A stretch of DNA of 64,000 nt from [Eubacterium] yurii subsp. margaretiae ATCC 43715. Lineage in GTDB: Bacteria; Bacillota; Clostridia; Peptostreptococcales; Filifactoraceae. Of this stretch, positions 63,854 to 64,000 are shown piece after piece; position 1 is the stretch's first letter; each line of letters starts with the position of its first letter. A program made the translations under genes and the position numbers. Location: contig GL405246.1 in NCBI GenBank assembly GCA_000146855.1, forward strand, positions 219,553 through 283,552. Direction: 5' to 3'. The notes beneath the pieces were generated by a model, which saw nothing but the letters and a program-made list of their open reading frames with translations, ran no database searches and had not been told where the DNA came from.

Positions 63854-64000
63854 ATGTCCAATAAAAATAAACCAAACTATACACTAAAAGACAGTTTATT
63901 TATAGACCTGTTCTCAGATAAGATGAGATTAATACAACTATACAAATCACTGATAGATGATGAAAGACAAATAAATCCTGAAGATATAGAAATACTGACC
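63854..64000 (+). CDS. Rpn/PD-(D/E)XK_2-family nuclease, N-terminal fragment cut by window edge
   Basis: Only 49 codons are visible from ATG 63854 (RBS AGGAGA). The start YTLKDSLFIDLFSDKMRL, followed by a leucine-rich helix and PEDIEILT, resembles the N-terminus of Rpn recombination-promoting nuclease / PD-(D/E)XK transposase-family proteins. The catalytic residues lie beyond the window, so the call is provisional. Confidence 0.55.
   Translation, partial: MSNKNKPNYTLKDSLFIDLFSDKMRLIQLYKSLIDDERQINPEDIEILT

Overview
The window is AT-rich DNA from a low-GC, Gram-positive-type bacterium. I infer a Clostridia-class Firmicute, perhaps near Peptostreptococcaceae. The signs are strong AGGAGG-type ribosome binding sites, frequent TTG/GTG starts, a DivIB/FtsW/FtsZ division set without an outer-membrane gene, two DegV proteins, a RelQ-type alarmone synthetase and long AT-rich intergenic gaps. 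No rRNA, tRNA, CRISPR array, prophage or transposase gene was seen. Both edges cut genes: a DUF421 membrane protein on the left and an Rpn-family nuclease on the right.

Layout. 1-9.2 kb: a heterodimeric ABC exporter, tRNA-guanine transglycosylase, a diguanylate cyclase and two DegV lipid-binding proteins. 9.4-19.9 kb: an ECF S component, uvrA, an orphan FeoB-associated Cys-rich small protein, a propeller lipoprotein, an exported protein, a BlaI/M56-peptidase pair and an Lgt-family enzyme. 20-33 kb holds housekeeping genes: pyrH-frr, smpB-relQ, a SpoVB/MurJ-like flippase, an acyl carrier protein, ftsW-murG-divIB-ftsZ and nrdR.

33-41 kb: a radical-SAM DUF512 protein, then five same-strand genes: MoxR-type AAA+ ATPase, VWA protein, a cytosolic DUF1858/substrate-binding-protein-like protein, a HypB/UreG-type GTPase with CXXC motifs and an ABC ATPase with no permease. 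I regard this set as the best candidate for an undescribed system, possibly metallocentre assembly. 41-46 kb: an orphan OmpR-type regulator, a glycogen branching enzyme and BrnQ. 46-51.4 kb: a type III restriction-modification operon (mod-res) followed by a PD-(D/E)XK nuclease gene broken by a one-base slip at an A8/T8 tract. 52-62 kb: an NhaC antiporter, class I ribonucleotide reductase (nrdA-nrdB, plausibly controlled by the NrdR encoded here), a RelB/RelE-type toxin-antitoxin pair, an M20 peptidase and an ABC exporter. 62-64 kb: a probable small RNA, a class-M sirtuin-like protein and the start of an Rpn gene.

A family of about 115-bp interspersed repeats with AATACTAA/TTAGTATT inverted ends recurs in the gaps: about eight recognisable copies plus degenerate ones. 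They look like MITEs or mobile hairpin elements and have no description that I recognise. Many starts were moved from the longest reading frame to an internal codon because a strong ribosome binding site decides it; each entry says so.
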